A stretch of DNA of 7,219 nt from Verrucomicrobiota bacterium (GCA_025360895.1 JANYBF010000317.1:1-7219); one strand, 5' to 3'. Positions 1 through 7,101 are shown, numbered from the stretch's first letter. A program made the numbers and translations. Notes: generated by a model not told the origin, from the letters alone.

Positions 1-1
1 T

Positions 2-3000
2 ATGAATCTTCGATGTGTCCCGCTGGCCCTGCTCGCGACGGCGATCACCAGCTTCGCCGTGCCGTTCGTTCTGCCGTGGGATGATGGCTTGCCCGGAGTC
101 GTGACGGATTTCTCCGCTCTGAATGCGCCGATCGGCCCCACCTCCCAAGTCAGCGTGGATGCCAACGGTCATTTCGCTGCGAACAACCAGCGGGTGCGTT
201 TCCTCGGTGTCAACTTCGCGAGCGACTCGCCGTTCATGCCCACGAACAAAGCCGAGGCTTTCGCCGCGCGGTTGTCCAAGTTCGGCGTCAACTGCGTGCG
301 CTTTCACCACATGGACGCCTCGTGGGCCTACGGTGGCGGCCTCCTCGCCTACACCGCCACCAAGAGCACCAACCTCAACGTCAACCAACTCGACAAACTC
401 CACTTACTGGTGGCGCGGCTCAAGGCCCACGGCGTTTACTCGGACATCAACCTGTTGGTCGGCCGCGAGTATCGCTCCGGCGACGGTCTCGGGACCGCGA
501 TCACCACGATGGACTGGAAGGACCAGCACATCGTCGGCTACTTCAACGACACCGCGCTGGCGTTGCACCAGGATTACGCCACCAAATTGCTGACGCCGAC
601 CAACCGCTTCACCGGATTGCCGCTCGCCAAGGATCCCGCCGTCGCGTTCGTGGAGATCATCAACGAGAACGGCATCATCCAGAAGTGGCTCGATGGCGGG
701 CTGGACCGGTTGCCATCAGATTACGCGGCGCAACTTCAGTCGCGCTGGAACGACTGGCTTATGGTGCGCTACACGAATGACGCCGCGATGCTCGCCGCGT
801 GGAACGTGATCAACCAACCGCTCGGCACCAACCTGCTCAAGAACGGCGACTTCAGCAATGCGCTGACCAGTTGGAACATGGAGCAGCACACCACGGCACG
901 AGCCAGTTTTGCCGTCACCGCCGATTTCACCAACAGCCAACCGTCGGCGCGCATCGTTGTGACCAACGTGGGCAGCGCGTCCTGGAACATCCAGTTGAAC
1001 CAGGCCAGCCTGCGCGTTACCAACGGCCAGGCTTACACGGTTTCCTTCTGGGCGAAGTCCAGTCCGGCGACGAATTTCGACGCCTCGGTGATGCAGGCGC
1101 ACCCCGATTATCTGTGGGTCGGTTACGGGCAAGGTCTGACGTTGACGACCAACTGGCAGCTATTCACAAACACCTTCCAAGCCAACTTAACGGACGCCAA
1201 CGTGCGCGTAAACTTTGGTGGCATGGGTTTGGAACTGGCGACGTTCTGGATCGCCGAGGTGCGGTTTCAGGCGGGCGGACAACTCGGCATGTTGCCCGCC
1301 GGGGCGAGTCTCGCGGCGCGCACGGTGCCAAACCTTCGTTTCTCCGGCAGCGGTTACACTGGTACGAAGGAAGCCCGCCGTGATTGGCTGCGTTTCCTGC
1401 GCGACCTCGAATACCGCTACTACGATTTGATGGTCGCCCATGTCCGCACCAACTGCGGCTACACGGGCCTCCTCTTCGGCAGCATCATGGCCAACAGCCC
1501 GGCCACCGTTCAAAGCCGGCTGGAGGTGATTGACGGCCACGCTTACTGGCAGCACCCGCAATTTCCCGGCGCGCCGTGGGATTCCGTCAACTGGTTTGTG
1601 CCCAACGTCTCGTTGGTCAACACTCTCGGCGACGACAACACGCTCGCCGGACTGGCTCGCCAACGCATCCAGGGCAAACCGTTCGTAGTCACTGAATACA
1701 ACCATGCCCAGCCGAACTATTATGGCAGCGAAGGCCCGTTGCTCCTCGCCGCCTATGGGGCATTGCAGGATTGGGACGGCTTCTGGATGTTCGATTATGG
1801 CCCCGGCCAGGATGGTACGGCGACGATGGGCTACGCGCGCAGTTATTTCGACACCGCGCAACACTCCGGCAAGATGGCCAACCTGCTCCTCGCCGCGAAT
1901 CTCTTCCGCCGGGGCGACGTGCAGGCGGCCACGCAGGAAATCACCATGGCGCTGACCCCGGACAAAGAGATCGACCTGCTCGCGAACACGTGGGCGTGGA
2001 ATGTTTTTTCCAGCAGTCAAATGGGGCTCTCGGGAAAATTCGCCTTCACCACTCGCCTCAATACCAGCGTCGGCAGCAACGCCGTGGGGCTGACGAATCC
2101 GCCGACCGCGCCCGCCGGCAACGTGCTGGCCAGCGACACCGGCGAATTGAAATGGGATCTCGCCACTGCGGGGCGCGGAGTGGTCACCGTCAATACGCCC
2201 CGGACCAAGGCGGTGGTCGGTTATGCTACCAACCGCGTTTGGAATCTCGGTGAACTGACCCTCGCGCCCGGCTCGAACGCCCTGGGTTGGTGTTCGCTCG
2301 GCGTAACGATGACACGCGGCAGCAGTTTCACGAACGATTGCGCCGCGCTGGTCGTTGCCAACGGCTGGTGGGAAAACACCGGTCAGGTGTGGAAAGATGC
2401 CAACAAGGATTCCGTGGGCAATAACTGGGGCGGCCCGCCGATCCTCTGCGAAGTCGTGCCGTTCACGCTCACGCTGGCGGTGGGCACGAATCGCGTCTCA
2501 GCTTGGGCGCTGGACGAACGCGGCCAACGCAAAGCGTCGCTTCCGATCACCGGCACGAGCACCAACTCCACGATCACCGTCACCACCAACGCCGCCTCAA
2601 TCTGGTACGAAATCCAGGTCGCGCAATACGTCGCGGGGTTCGATCTCTGGCGCTCGAATAATTTCACGACCGCCGAACTGGCCAATCCGGCGATCAGCGG
2701 CGAAAGCGCGGCGCCCGCCGGTGACGGCGTGGCCAACCTGCTGAAGTACTACTTCGGCTTGCCGGCCAAGCCGGTCGCTCCACCCGATCGGTTGCCCCAG
2801 GGCGCCTTGCGGTCGTGGAATGGCGGACTGCATCTGGCGATGAGCTGCGATCACGATAAAACCGTTGCCGACGTGATATGCGTTCCGGAAGTTTCGCCAG
2901 ACTTACTCAACTGGTATTACGGTCCGGCTTACACGACCAACGGGCCACCCGAGAACTTGGGCAACCTGGAACGCCTCACTGCTTATGACCTGACCCTTGC

Positions 3001-3061
3001 CGCCGGTGCTTCCCAGCGTTTCATGCGCCTGCGCTTCCAGCGTCTCGCACCACCACTCTGA
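2..3061 (+). CDS. Exported multidomain clan GH-A (GH5-like) glycoside hydrolase with nested CBM4/9-like domain
   Basis: Probably a retaining beta-glycosidase or endoglycanase acting outside the cytoplasm. Residues 1-19 look like a signal peptide (hydrophobic stretch, cleavage near S-F-A19). The barrel starts near residue 40: R100-F-H-H-M-D is a typical clan A strand-end motif, E-I-I-N221-E222-N-G matches the Asn-Glu acid/base site, H513-A-Y515 is the usual aromatic/His position, and V-V-T-E565-Y fits the nucleophile strand. Residues about 277-424 (N-G-D-F ... W-N ... F-W-A-K ... W-Q-L-F) resemble a CBM4/9 domain inserted inside the barrel sequence. Residues about 620-875 form one or more beta-sandwich modules; 879-1019 is a Verrucomicrobia-style tail (W-R-x-x-N-F-T, A-G-D-G-V-x-N-L-L-K-Y). 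The ATG is the second base of the window, so its ribosome site and any upstream extension are unseen; the signal peptide supports this start. The substrate is unknown (mannan, beta-glucan or another beta-glycoside). The glycosidase fold call is firm; the exact family is not. Confidence 0.85.
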   Translation: MNLRCVPLALLATAITSFAVPFVLPWDDGLPGVVTDFSALNAPIGPTSQVSVDANGHFAANNQRVRFLGVNFASDSPFMPTNKAEAFAARLSKFGVNCVRFHHMDASWAYGGGLLAYTATKSTNLNVNQLDKLHLLVARLKAHGVYSDINLLVGREYRSGDGLGTAITTMDWKDQHIVGYFNDTALALHQDYATKLLTPTNRFTGLPLAKDPAVAFVEIINENGIIQKWLDGGLDRLPSDYAAQLQSRWNDWLMVRYTNDAAMLAAWNVINQPLGTNLLKNGDFSNALTSWNMEQHTTARASFAVTADFTNSQPSARIVVTNVGSASWNIQLNQASLRVTNGQAYTVSFWAKSSPATNFDASVMQAHPDYLWVGYGQGLTLTTNWQLFTNTFQANLTDANVRVNFGGMGLELATFWIAEVRFQAGGQLGMLPAGASLAARTVPNLRFSGSGYTGTKEARRDWLRFLRDLEYRYYDLMVAHVRTNCGYTGLLFGSIMANSPATVQSRLEVIDGHAYWQHPQFPGAPWDSVNWFVPNVSLVNTLGDDNTLAGLARQRIQGKPFVVTEYNHAQPNYYGSEGPLLLAAYGALQDWDGFWMFDYGPGQDGTATMGYARSYFDTAQHSGKMANLLLAANLFRRGDVQAATQEITMALTPDKEIDLLANTWAWNVFSSSQMGLSGKFAFTTRLNTSVGSNAVGLTNPPTAPAGNVLASDTGELKWDLATAGRGVVTVNTPRTKAVVGYATNRVWNLGELTLAPGSNALGWCSLGVTMTRGSSFTNDCAALVVANGWWENTGQVWKDANKDSVGNNWGGPPILCEVVPFTLTLAVGTNRVSAWALDERGQRKASLPITGTSTNSTITVTTNAASIWYEIQVAQYVAGFDLWRSNNFTTAELANPAISGESAAPAGDGVANLLKYYFGLPAKPVAPPDRLPQGALRSWNGGLHLAMSCDHDKTVADVICVPEVSPDLLNWYYGPAYTTNGPPENLGNLERLTAYDLTLAAGASQRFMRLRFQRLAPPL
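830..1273 (+). other. CBM4/9-like carbohydrate-binding domain nested in the GH-A catalytic region
   Basis: This is a domain within the first gene, about residues 277-424. It begins with N-L-L-K-N-G-D-F-S and a W-N-M-E segment, continues with alternating short beta-type segments, V-S-F-W-A-K-S and W-Q-L-F-T-N-T-F, and ends with F-W-I-A-E-V-R-F. This order is characteristic of the CBM4/9 (galactose-binding-like jelly roll) superfamily, whose members bind xylan, beta-glucan or other soluble glycans. It lies after the acid/base E222 and before the nucleophile E565, so it must protrude from a loop of the barrel and could hold substrate near the active site. The binding specificity cannot be read from the sequence. 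Confidence 0.7.
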
Positions 3062-3150
3062 TAATGCCGACTGGCCAACTACGCGCTCCAGCCTCCGACC
3101 CAGTGCCATGACGAATAGATTTCGAAACCTCAAGAGACTCAGGACCGCAT

Positions 3151-3162
3151 CCTGTAAACAGG
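3151..3162. repeat. Small palindrome preceding the large intergenic palindrome
   Basis: The bases CCTGT-AA-ACAGG form a perfect 5-base inverted repeat around a 2-base centre. It abuts, and by one base overlaps, the left arm of the larger palindrome at 3162-3235. It may be part of the same dispersed repeat unit or an operator-like site; nothing in the window decides between these. Confidence 0.4.
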
Positions 3163-3235
3163 TAGGGCGCGTCACTCCGTGCGCGCCGTCGCCCGTCCAA
3201 CTCCGCCGCGGCGCGCACGGAGAGACGCGCCCTAC
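3162..3235. repeat. Large imperfect palindrome, REP-like intergenic repeat
   Basis: The left arm (3162-3188) and right arm (3209-3235) are reverse complements over 27 bases with a single mismatch (A3174 opposite A3223), separated by a 20-base loop. Each arm starts or ends with GTAGGGCGCG / CGCGCCCTAC. The RNA or single-stranded DNA would form a very stable GC-rich hairpin. It has no T-run directly after it, so it is not a standard intrinsic terminator, though it could attenuate transcription or protect the mRNA end between the first two enzymes. The form is like REP or other dispersed palindromes of GC-rich genomes; I recall similar sequences from Pedosphaera-type Verrucomicrobia but cannot verify this here. 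Confidence 0.8.
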
Positions 3236-3287
3236 CTTGCGGTTCCGGGGTAGGGTGGCCGAAGGCTGGGTGAGGTTTTTTTTGATC

Positions 3288-5852
3288 ATGCTCGCTGAAT
3301 TCATTCGTCCCACCGGTGCGCGGTTTTTCTTCCTCGCCCTCTGCGCGCCGCTCATCGCTTCGCCCGCGACCATCGTGGACGTGTTGCCGCTGACCGATCG
3401 CATCCTGGTGGTGCATTTCGATGAAGGTTATGTGATCCACTCGGTAGCCGGGCAACCGTGGGGGCCGGAGAACGTCGTGGTCAGTGAGTTGAACACCAAT
3501 GCGGCGTCACAAACGAACAGCTATCAGATCTCCAGCACAAACGATCCCGCCTACGCGTCCGCCCTTCGTCCGCTGCAGGTCGGCCGCAAATCCAAAGGCA
3601 CTGATTTTCCCTGGAACGGCGACCCCGCGCCGCGTTGGACCAAGGAGCATTGGCTCTACCTCAAACTGCCGCAGCCGATGCAACGCGGTAAAACTTACGT
3701 GGTTAACACCGGCGCGCTCGCCAGCAATGGCAGCCAATGGCCGGTCACCTTTGACGAAAAACAGACGCGTTCCGAAGCGGTGCATGTCAACCTGCTGGGT
3801 TACGTTCCGAGCGCGCCTCAAAAGTACGCCTACGTCTTTCATTGGCTGGGCGACCTGGGCTCGCTTGATCTTTCAAGTTATTCGGGCCGCATGTTTCGCC
3901 TCATCAACCAGCAAACGGGCGCGACCAATTTCACCGGCCCCCTGACCTTTCGCAAATCCGCCACCCAGGCGGAAACCGGTCAAGCTGGCGATACGCCCAA
4001 TGCCAATTTTCTCGGGGCCGAAGTTTACGAGTGCAATTTCTCCGCCTTCACCGAGCCGGGCCAGTATGTGGTCGCGGTGGATGGCATTGGTTGTTCCGCC
4101 CCGTTCCGACTCAACGCGGACGTTTACCGCGAAGCCTTCCGCACCGTTACTCGCGGCCTGTATCACAACCGCAGCGGCATTGAACTCAAGCCGCCGTACA
4201 CCACCTTTGCCCGTCCCATTCCGCACAACGCGGCTCTCACCCCCGGGTTCACCAACCGGCTGATTTACACCTCGGTGCGCATGAGCGAGTGGGGCTCAGA
4301 AGGCGGCGACGCCACGGCATTACTCGCCGGCTCGAAGGGCTCGATCCAATCCGCCGGCTGGTACCAGGATGCGGGTGACTGGGACAGTTATTATTCGCAC
4401 CTGCTCGTGGCGCAGGAACTGATGTTCGTTTACGAGATCGCACCGCGCAATTTCAGCGACGGCGAATTGAACCTGCCCGAGGGCATCAACGGCGTGCCGG
4501 ATATTCTCGACGAGGCCGCCTGGCTGCCGCGCTTTTGCTACCGCTTGCGCCATGAACTGATGACGAAAGGCTATGGCACCGGAGGCGTGGGCCTGCGGAT
4601 TGCGGGCGACGCGTTCGGGACGGACAATCCCGGCAATATTCTCCAAGGCTCGTGGCGTGACACGAATCGCACCTGGGCCGCGTCGGGAGAGGACCCGTGG
4701 TCCACGTATCGCTATGCCGGCACCGCCGCGCATCTGGCTTATTGCCTCAGCCTCACGGGCGCGAGCGACCCGCAAGGCATTAACTGGACCGCCGAAGCCA
4801 TCGCCGCCTACAACTGGGCCAAAACCAACACCCTTGCGGGCGATGAATCGAACTACGGCCCGACCCAGGTAAAATATCCGCGCGCGTACGCCGCCGCCGC
4901 CCTGTTTCGCATTACTGGCAACCCGAGTTATCAAACCCAGTTCAGCAACGATGTCAGCAGCGTGAGCGCGAGCACGGTGTTGAATCAGGATGAATCGGGT
5001 TATCCCGTCATGCTCTTTGCGCTCGGTGGCGGCAGCGCGCCCTACAATGCCACGCTCCGCAACCGCCTGCGCTCCGCGGTTCTCGCCACCGCCGACGAAT
5101 ACGGCATCAACACTTCCGCCAAGCGTTCGTTGCGCTGGGGCGGCAATTTTTATATGCCCATGCTCGTCGGCCAGCAAACCACGCCCAACGTCCTCGAAGT
5201 GGCCGTGGGTTACGCCGTCGCCAAAACCAGCAACCCCACCAAGGCCCAGCAATATCTCGGCATCCTCTATACCACCGCCGATTACTTTCTGGGCGGCAAT
5301 TCACTGAACATGACGTGGGCGACCGGCCTCGGTCCGCGCCATCCGAATCAGGTTTTCCACATTGACTCGTGGTGCGTCGGCTACCATCCCGGTATGATTC
5401 CTTACGGCCCGTGGCGCACCGAAGTCAGCAATCCTACCTGGGTCACTGACCACGACTTCGCCAATCTGACCGTCTATCCGTCCGTCGCCAATTGGCCGGG
5501 CAACGAACGTTGGCATGACAACCGTTGGTCGCCCATGAGCAGCGAATTCACCATCCATCAAACCATCGTCCCGTCCGCTGCGTTGTTCGGTTTACTGTGT
5601 GCCCCGGGCCCGAACGCCCCTGCGGCCCCGCCCAAGGTCAAAGTTTCCATCACCAACACCCAAAGCAACGCCGTGCTGGTCAGCTGGCCCTCCGAATCCA
5701 CCGGCGGCCTGGTCTTGCAACAAACCAGCAATCTTTACCCCGGCACCGATTGGGTGCCCGTTCCCCAATTCCCCGCGGATGACGGCACCAATAAAAGTGT
5801 GGCCGTAACTCCCGCCGGGGAAAGACAGCACTTCCGGTTGAAGTGGCCTTGA
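3288..5852 (+). CDS. Exported glycoside hydrolase family 9 protein (endoglucanase-type)
   Basis: An inverting endo-type glycosidase expected to cut beta-1,4-glucans or related hemicelluloses outside the cytoplasm. In the 854-residue product from 3288, residues 1-27 look like a signal peptide (R-F-F-F-L-A-L-C-A-P-L-I-A, cleavage near S-P-A27). Residues 28-163 are an extra beta-rich domain; about 164-278 is the CelD-type N-terminal Ig-like domain (V-N168-L-L-G-Y). The (alpha/alpha)6 catalytic domain spans about 279-772: D361-A-G-D364-W holds the catalytic base, N-G-V-P404-D-I-L-D-E-A is a family block, and W742-H-D744 ... E753-F-T matches the spacing of the second GH9 signature with E753 as the acid. 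The histidine signature (H691-I-D) is diverged. Residues about 783-854 are a beta module ending F-R-L-K-W-P. ATG starts at 2997 and 3108 are also in frame, but they run through the palindrome and would bury the signal peptide. A GAGG lies 12 bases before the 3288 ATG. Confidence 0.9.
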   Translation: MLAEFIRPTGARFFFLALCAPLIASPATIVDVLPLTDRILVVHFDEGYVIHSVAGQPWGPENVVVSELNTNAASQTNSYQISSTNDPAYASALRPLQVGRKSKGTDFPWNGDPAPRWTKEHWLYLKLPQPMQRGKTYVVNTGALASNGSQWPVTFDEKQTRSEAVHVNLLGYVPSAPQKYAYVFHWLGDLGSLDLSSYSGRMFRLINQQTGATNFTGPLTFRKSATQAETGQAGDTPNANFLGAEVYECNFSAFTEPGQYVVAVDGIGCSAPFRLNADVYREAFRTVTRGLYHNRSGIELKPPYTTFARPIPHNAALTPGFTNRLIYTSVRMSEWGSEGGDATALLAGSKGSIQSAGWYQDAGDWDSYYSHLLVAQELMFVYEIAPRNFSDGELNLPEGINGVPDILDEAAWLPRFCYRLRHELMTKGYGTGGVGLRIAGDAFGTDNPGNILQGSWRDTNRTWAASGEDPWSTYRYAGTAAHLAYCLSLTGASDPQGINWTAEAIAAYNWAKTNTLAGDESNYGPTQVKYPRAYAAAALFRITGNPSYQTQFSNDVSSVSASTVLNQDESGYPVMLFALGGGSAPYNATLRNRLRSAVLATADEYGINTSAKRSLRWGGNFYMPMLVGQQTTPNVLEVAVGYAVAKTSNPTKAQQYLGILYTTADYFLGGNSLNMTWATGLGPRHPNQVFHIDSWCVGYHPGMIPYGPWRTEVSNPTWVTDHDFANLTVYPSVANWPGNERWHDNRWSPMSSEFTIHQTIVPSAALFGLLCAPGPNAPAAPPKVKVSITNTQSNAVLVSWPSESTGGLVLQQTSNLYPGTDWVPVPQFPADDGTNKSVAVTPAGERQHFRLKWP

Positions 5853-5898
5853 CCGCTGGAAGCTTGCCCGGCTCCGCCGCTGACCTATCCTCTTTTGC

Positions 5899-6786
5899 AT
5901 GAGAATTTCTTCCTTCTGGCTGCTCGCTTTTTCGCTGGCCGTTTCCGTTCCCGCGGCGGAAACCCAAACGCTCAAGCTCTGGAATGGAGCGCCGCCATTG
6001 GCTACGCCCAACAACAAACCGGAAGCTTACCTGCCACTGGATGCCGGCATGGACCCGGACATCACCCGCTTGGGTAACGTTTCCGAACCATCATTGACCG
6101 TGTATCATCCGCCGGCCGGCAAGCGGAACGGCGCGTGCGTCCTCATTTGCCCGGGGGGCGGCTACTCTATTCTGGCGATGAAGCACGAAGGCACGCAAGT
6201 GGCCGAGTGGTTGAACTCGCTCGGCGTGACCGCCGTTGTTCTCAAGTACCGCGTGCCGGCGCCGAAAGGCGAACCCGCCCAGCTTCGCCCGCTACTGGAT
6301 GCCCAGCGCGCCATGTCGGTGATCCGCTCCCATGCCAAAGAATGGGGCGTGGATACAAATCGCGTGGGCGTACTCGGCTTTTCCGCCGGCGGCCATCTGG
6401 CGGCTTGGCTGCTGTGCGATGGCAATCGCCGCGCGCAAGGTTACCCAGCGGGCCCGAACGAGCCGTCCTGCCGGCCGGACTTCGGGGTGTTGATCTATCC
6501 CGCTTACCTCACCGGTGCTGATCAGGGACAAAAACAACCAGTTATCCGCGCCGAGGAAAAGCCCGGCCCCGTTTTCTTCGTGCATGCCAACGACGATAAA
6601 CTCGGGCCGGAGAACAGCATCGAGTTTTTCCTCACTCTGAAAAAGGCCGGCGTCCCCGGTGAACTGCATATCTTCCAACAAGGCGGCCATGGCTTCGGCA
6701 TGCTCAAGCAAGGCAAGCCAGTGAACGACTGGCCGGCGCGCTGTGCCGATTGGCTGCGCGCACAGGGCTGGCTGGAGCCGCGCTGA
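5899..6786 (+). CDS. Exported alpha/beta-hydrolase, acetylxylan-esterase-like
   Basis: A serine esterase that probably removes acetyl or other acyl groups from hemicellulose or oligosaccharides in the periplasm or outside the cell. Residues 1-20 form a signal peptide (F-W-L-L-A-F-S-L-A-V, cleavage near V-P-A19 or A20). P85-G-G-G-Y is the oxyanion-hole turn usual in this group; G-F-S162-A-G-G is the nucleophile elbow; H-A-N-D-D233-K-L-G-P supplies the acid (D233 preferred over D232 from its spacing to the proline); G-G-H264-G-F supplies the histidine. The complete triad and a length of 295 residues are normal for Aes/COG0657-type proteins often labelled xylan esterase or 'endo-1,4-beta-xylanase B'. 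The start lies 46 bases after the GH9 stop with no terminator seen, so the two may be co-transcribed. No clear Shine-Dalgarno precedes the ATG; the signal peptide fixes the start. Which ester it cleaves is inferred from the neighbours only. Confidence 0.88.
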   Translation: MRISSFWLLAFSLAVSVPAAETQTLKLWNGAPPLATPNNKPEAYLPLDAGMDPDITRLGNVSEPSLTVYHPPAGKRNGACVLICPGGGYSILAMKHEGTQVAEWLNSLGVTAVVLKYRVPAPKGEPAQLRPLLDAQRAMSVIRSHAKEWGVDTNRVGVLGFSAGGHLAAWLLCDGNRRAQGYPAGPNEPSCRPDFGVLIYPAYLTGADQGQKQPVIRAEEKPGPVFFVHANDDKLGPENSIEFFLTLKKAGVPGELHIFQQGGHGFGMLKQGKPVNDWPARCADWLRAQGWLEPR

Positions 6787-6894
6787 CTCTGAAATTTAAC
6801 ATCGCGCCCGGCGTGACGCGCCCCACCAAAAAGGCGTCGGAAATACTGTGTCACCGTACCAGCTCATCAATTGTTTCTTCTACTTGATGATCCG

Positions 6895-7055
6895 GTGCGC
6901 TTAAGCCCAGTGGCCGAGGACATTCGTTCCGTGATCTGCACTGATCCCATCGAACGATTGGATCGGGACGGTTTCAAGCTCTTACGGACGCGGGGTAACG
7001 GAACCAGTCATCACCAACAACAGCGTCAAGCCGTCGCCGTGCGCTGAATCATTCC
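6895..7055 (+). pseudogene. Possible decayed HicA-type toxin fragment
   Basis: In the frame ending at the stop 7045-7047 the translation contains R-L-D-R-D-G-F-K-L-L-R-T-R-G, then after three extra residues S-H-H-Q, then Q-A-V-A-V-R and the stop. HicA mRNA-interferase toxins (double-stranded-RNA-binding-like fold, about 60-80 residues) usually read L-x-x-D/A-G-F-x-L-x-R-x-x-G-S-H, a short H-P-D-G-R segment, then V-x-V-P-x-H. Shifting frame by one base near 7042 would restore a continuation L-N-H-S after A-V-A-V, which fits the family's end. The family's H-P-D-G segment is missing, there is no ATG (only GTG at 6895, 6910, 6931), and no hicB partner lies beside it, so it would be a relic. The resemblance is short and could be chance. 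Confidence 0.3.
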
Positions 7056-7101
7056 AACCAAACCGCTAAAAACATTTTACTCGAATTGCCATTATTGATC
7101 C

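Noticed and set aside
1187..2020. Long minus-strand open frame (277 codons) opposite the first gene
   Set aside because: It lies entirely inside a well-supported glycosidase gene. Its translation is rich in Arg, Ala and Gly with no recognisable motif, which is the usual shadow of a GC-rich gene.
2976..3061. PEP-CTERM or LPXTG-type sorting signal at the end of the first enzyme
   Set aside because: The C-terminus has no V/P-E-P motif, no terminal hydrophobic helix and no basic tail. The GH9 and esterase also lack these.
3162..3283. Intrinsic terminator made of the large palindrome and the T8 run at 3276-3283
   Set aside because: The T-run is about 40 bases beyond the hairpin and directly precedes the GH9 start, so the geometry is wrong for a standard terminator.
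2997..3287. Upstream in-frame extension of the GH9 gene
   Set aside because: It overlaps the end of the first gene, crosses the palindromic repeat, and would place the signal peptide deep inside the protein. The start at 3288 is preferred.
3324..3345. Lipobox in the GH9 signal peptide (L-A-L-C19)
   Set aside because: The residue before Cys is Leu instead of Gly, Ala or Ser, so lipoprotein processing is unlikely. Ordinary signal peptidase cleavage near A27 fits better.
4320..5252. Long minus-strand open frame (310 codons) opposite the GH9 gene
   Set aside because: It is antisense to the conserved GH9 catalytic domain, has no recognisable domain, and has the low-complexity composition expected of a codon-bias shadow.
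6803..6824. Possible terminator hairpin after the esterase gene (CGCG ... CGCG)
   Set aside because: The potential stem is only about four base pairs and no T-run follows.
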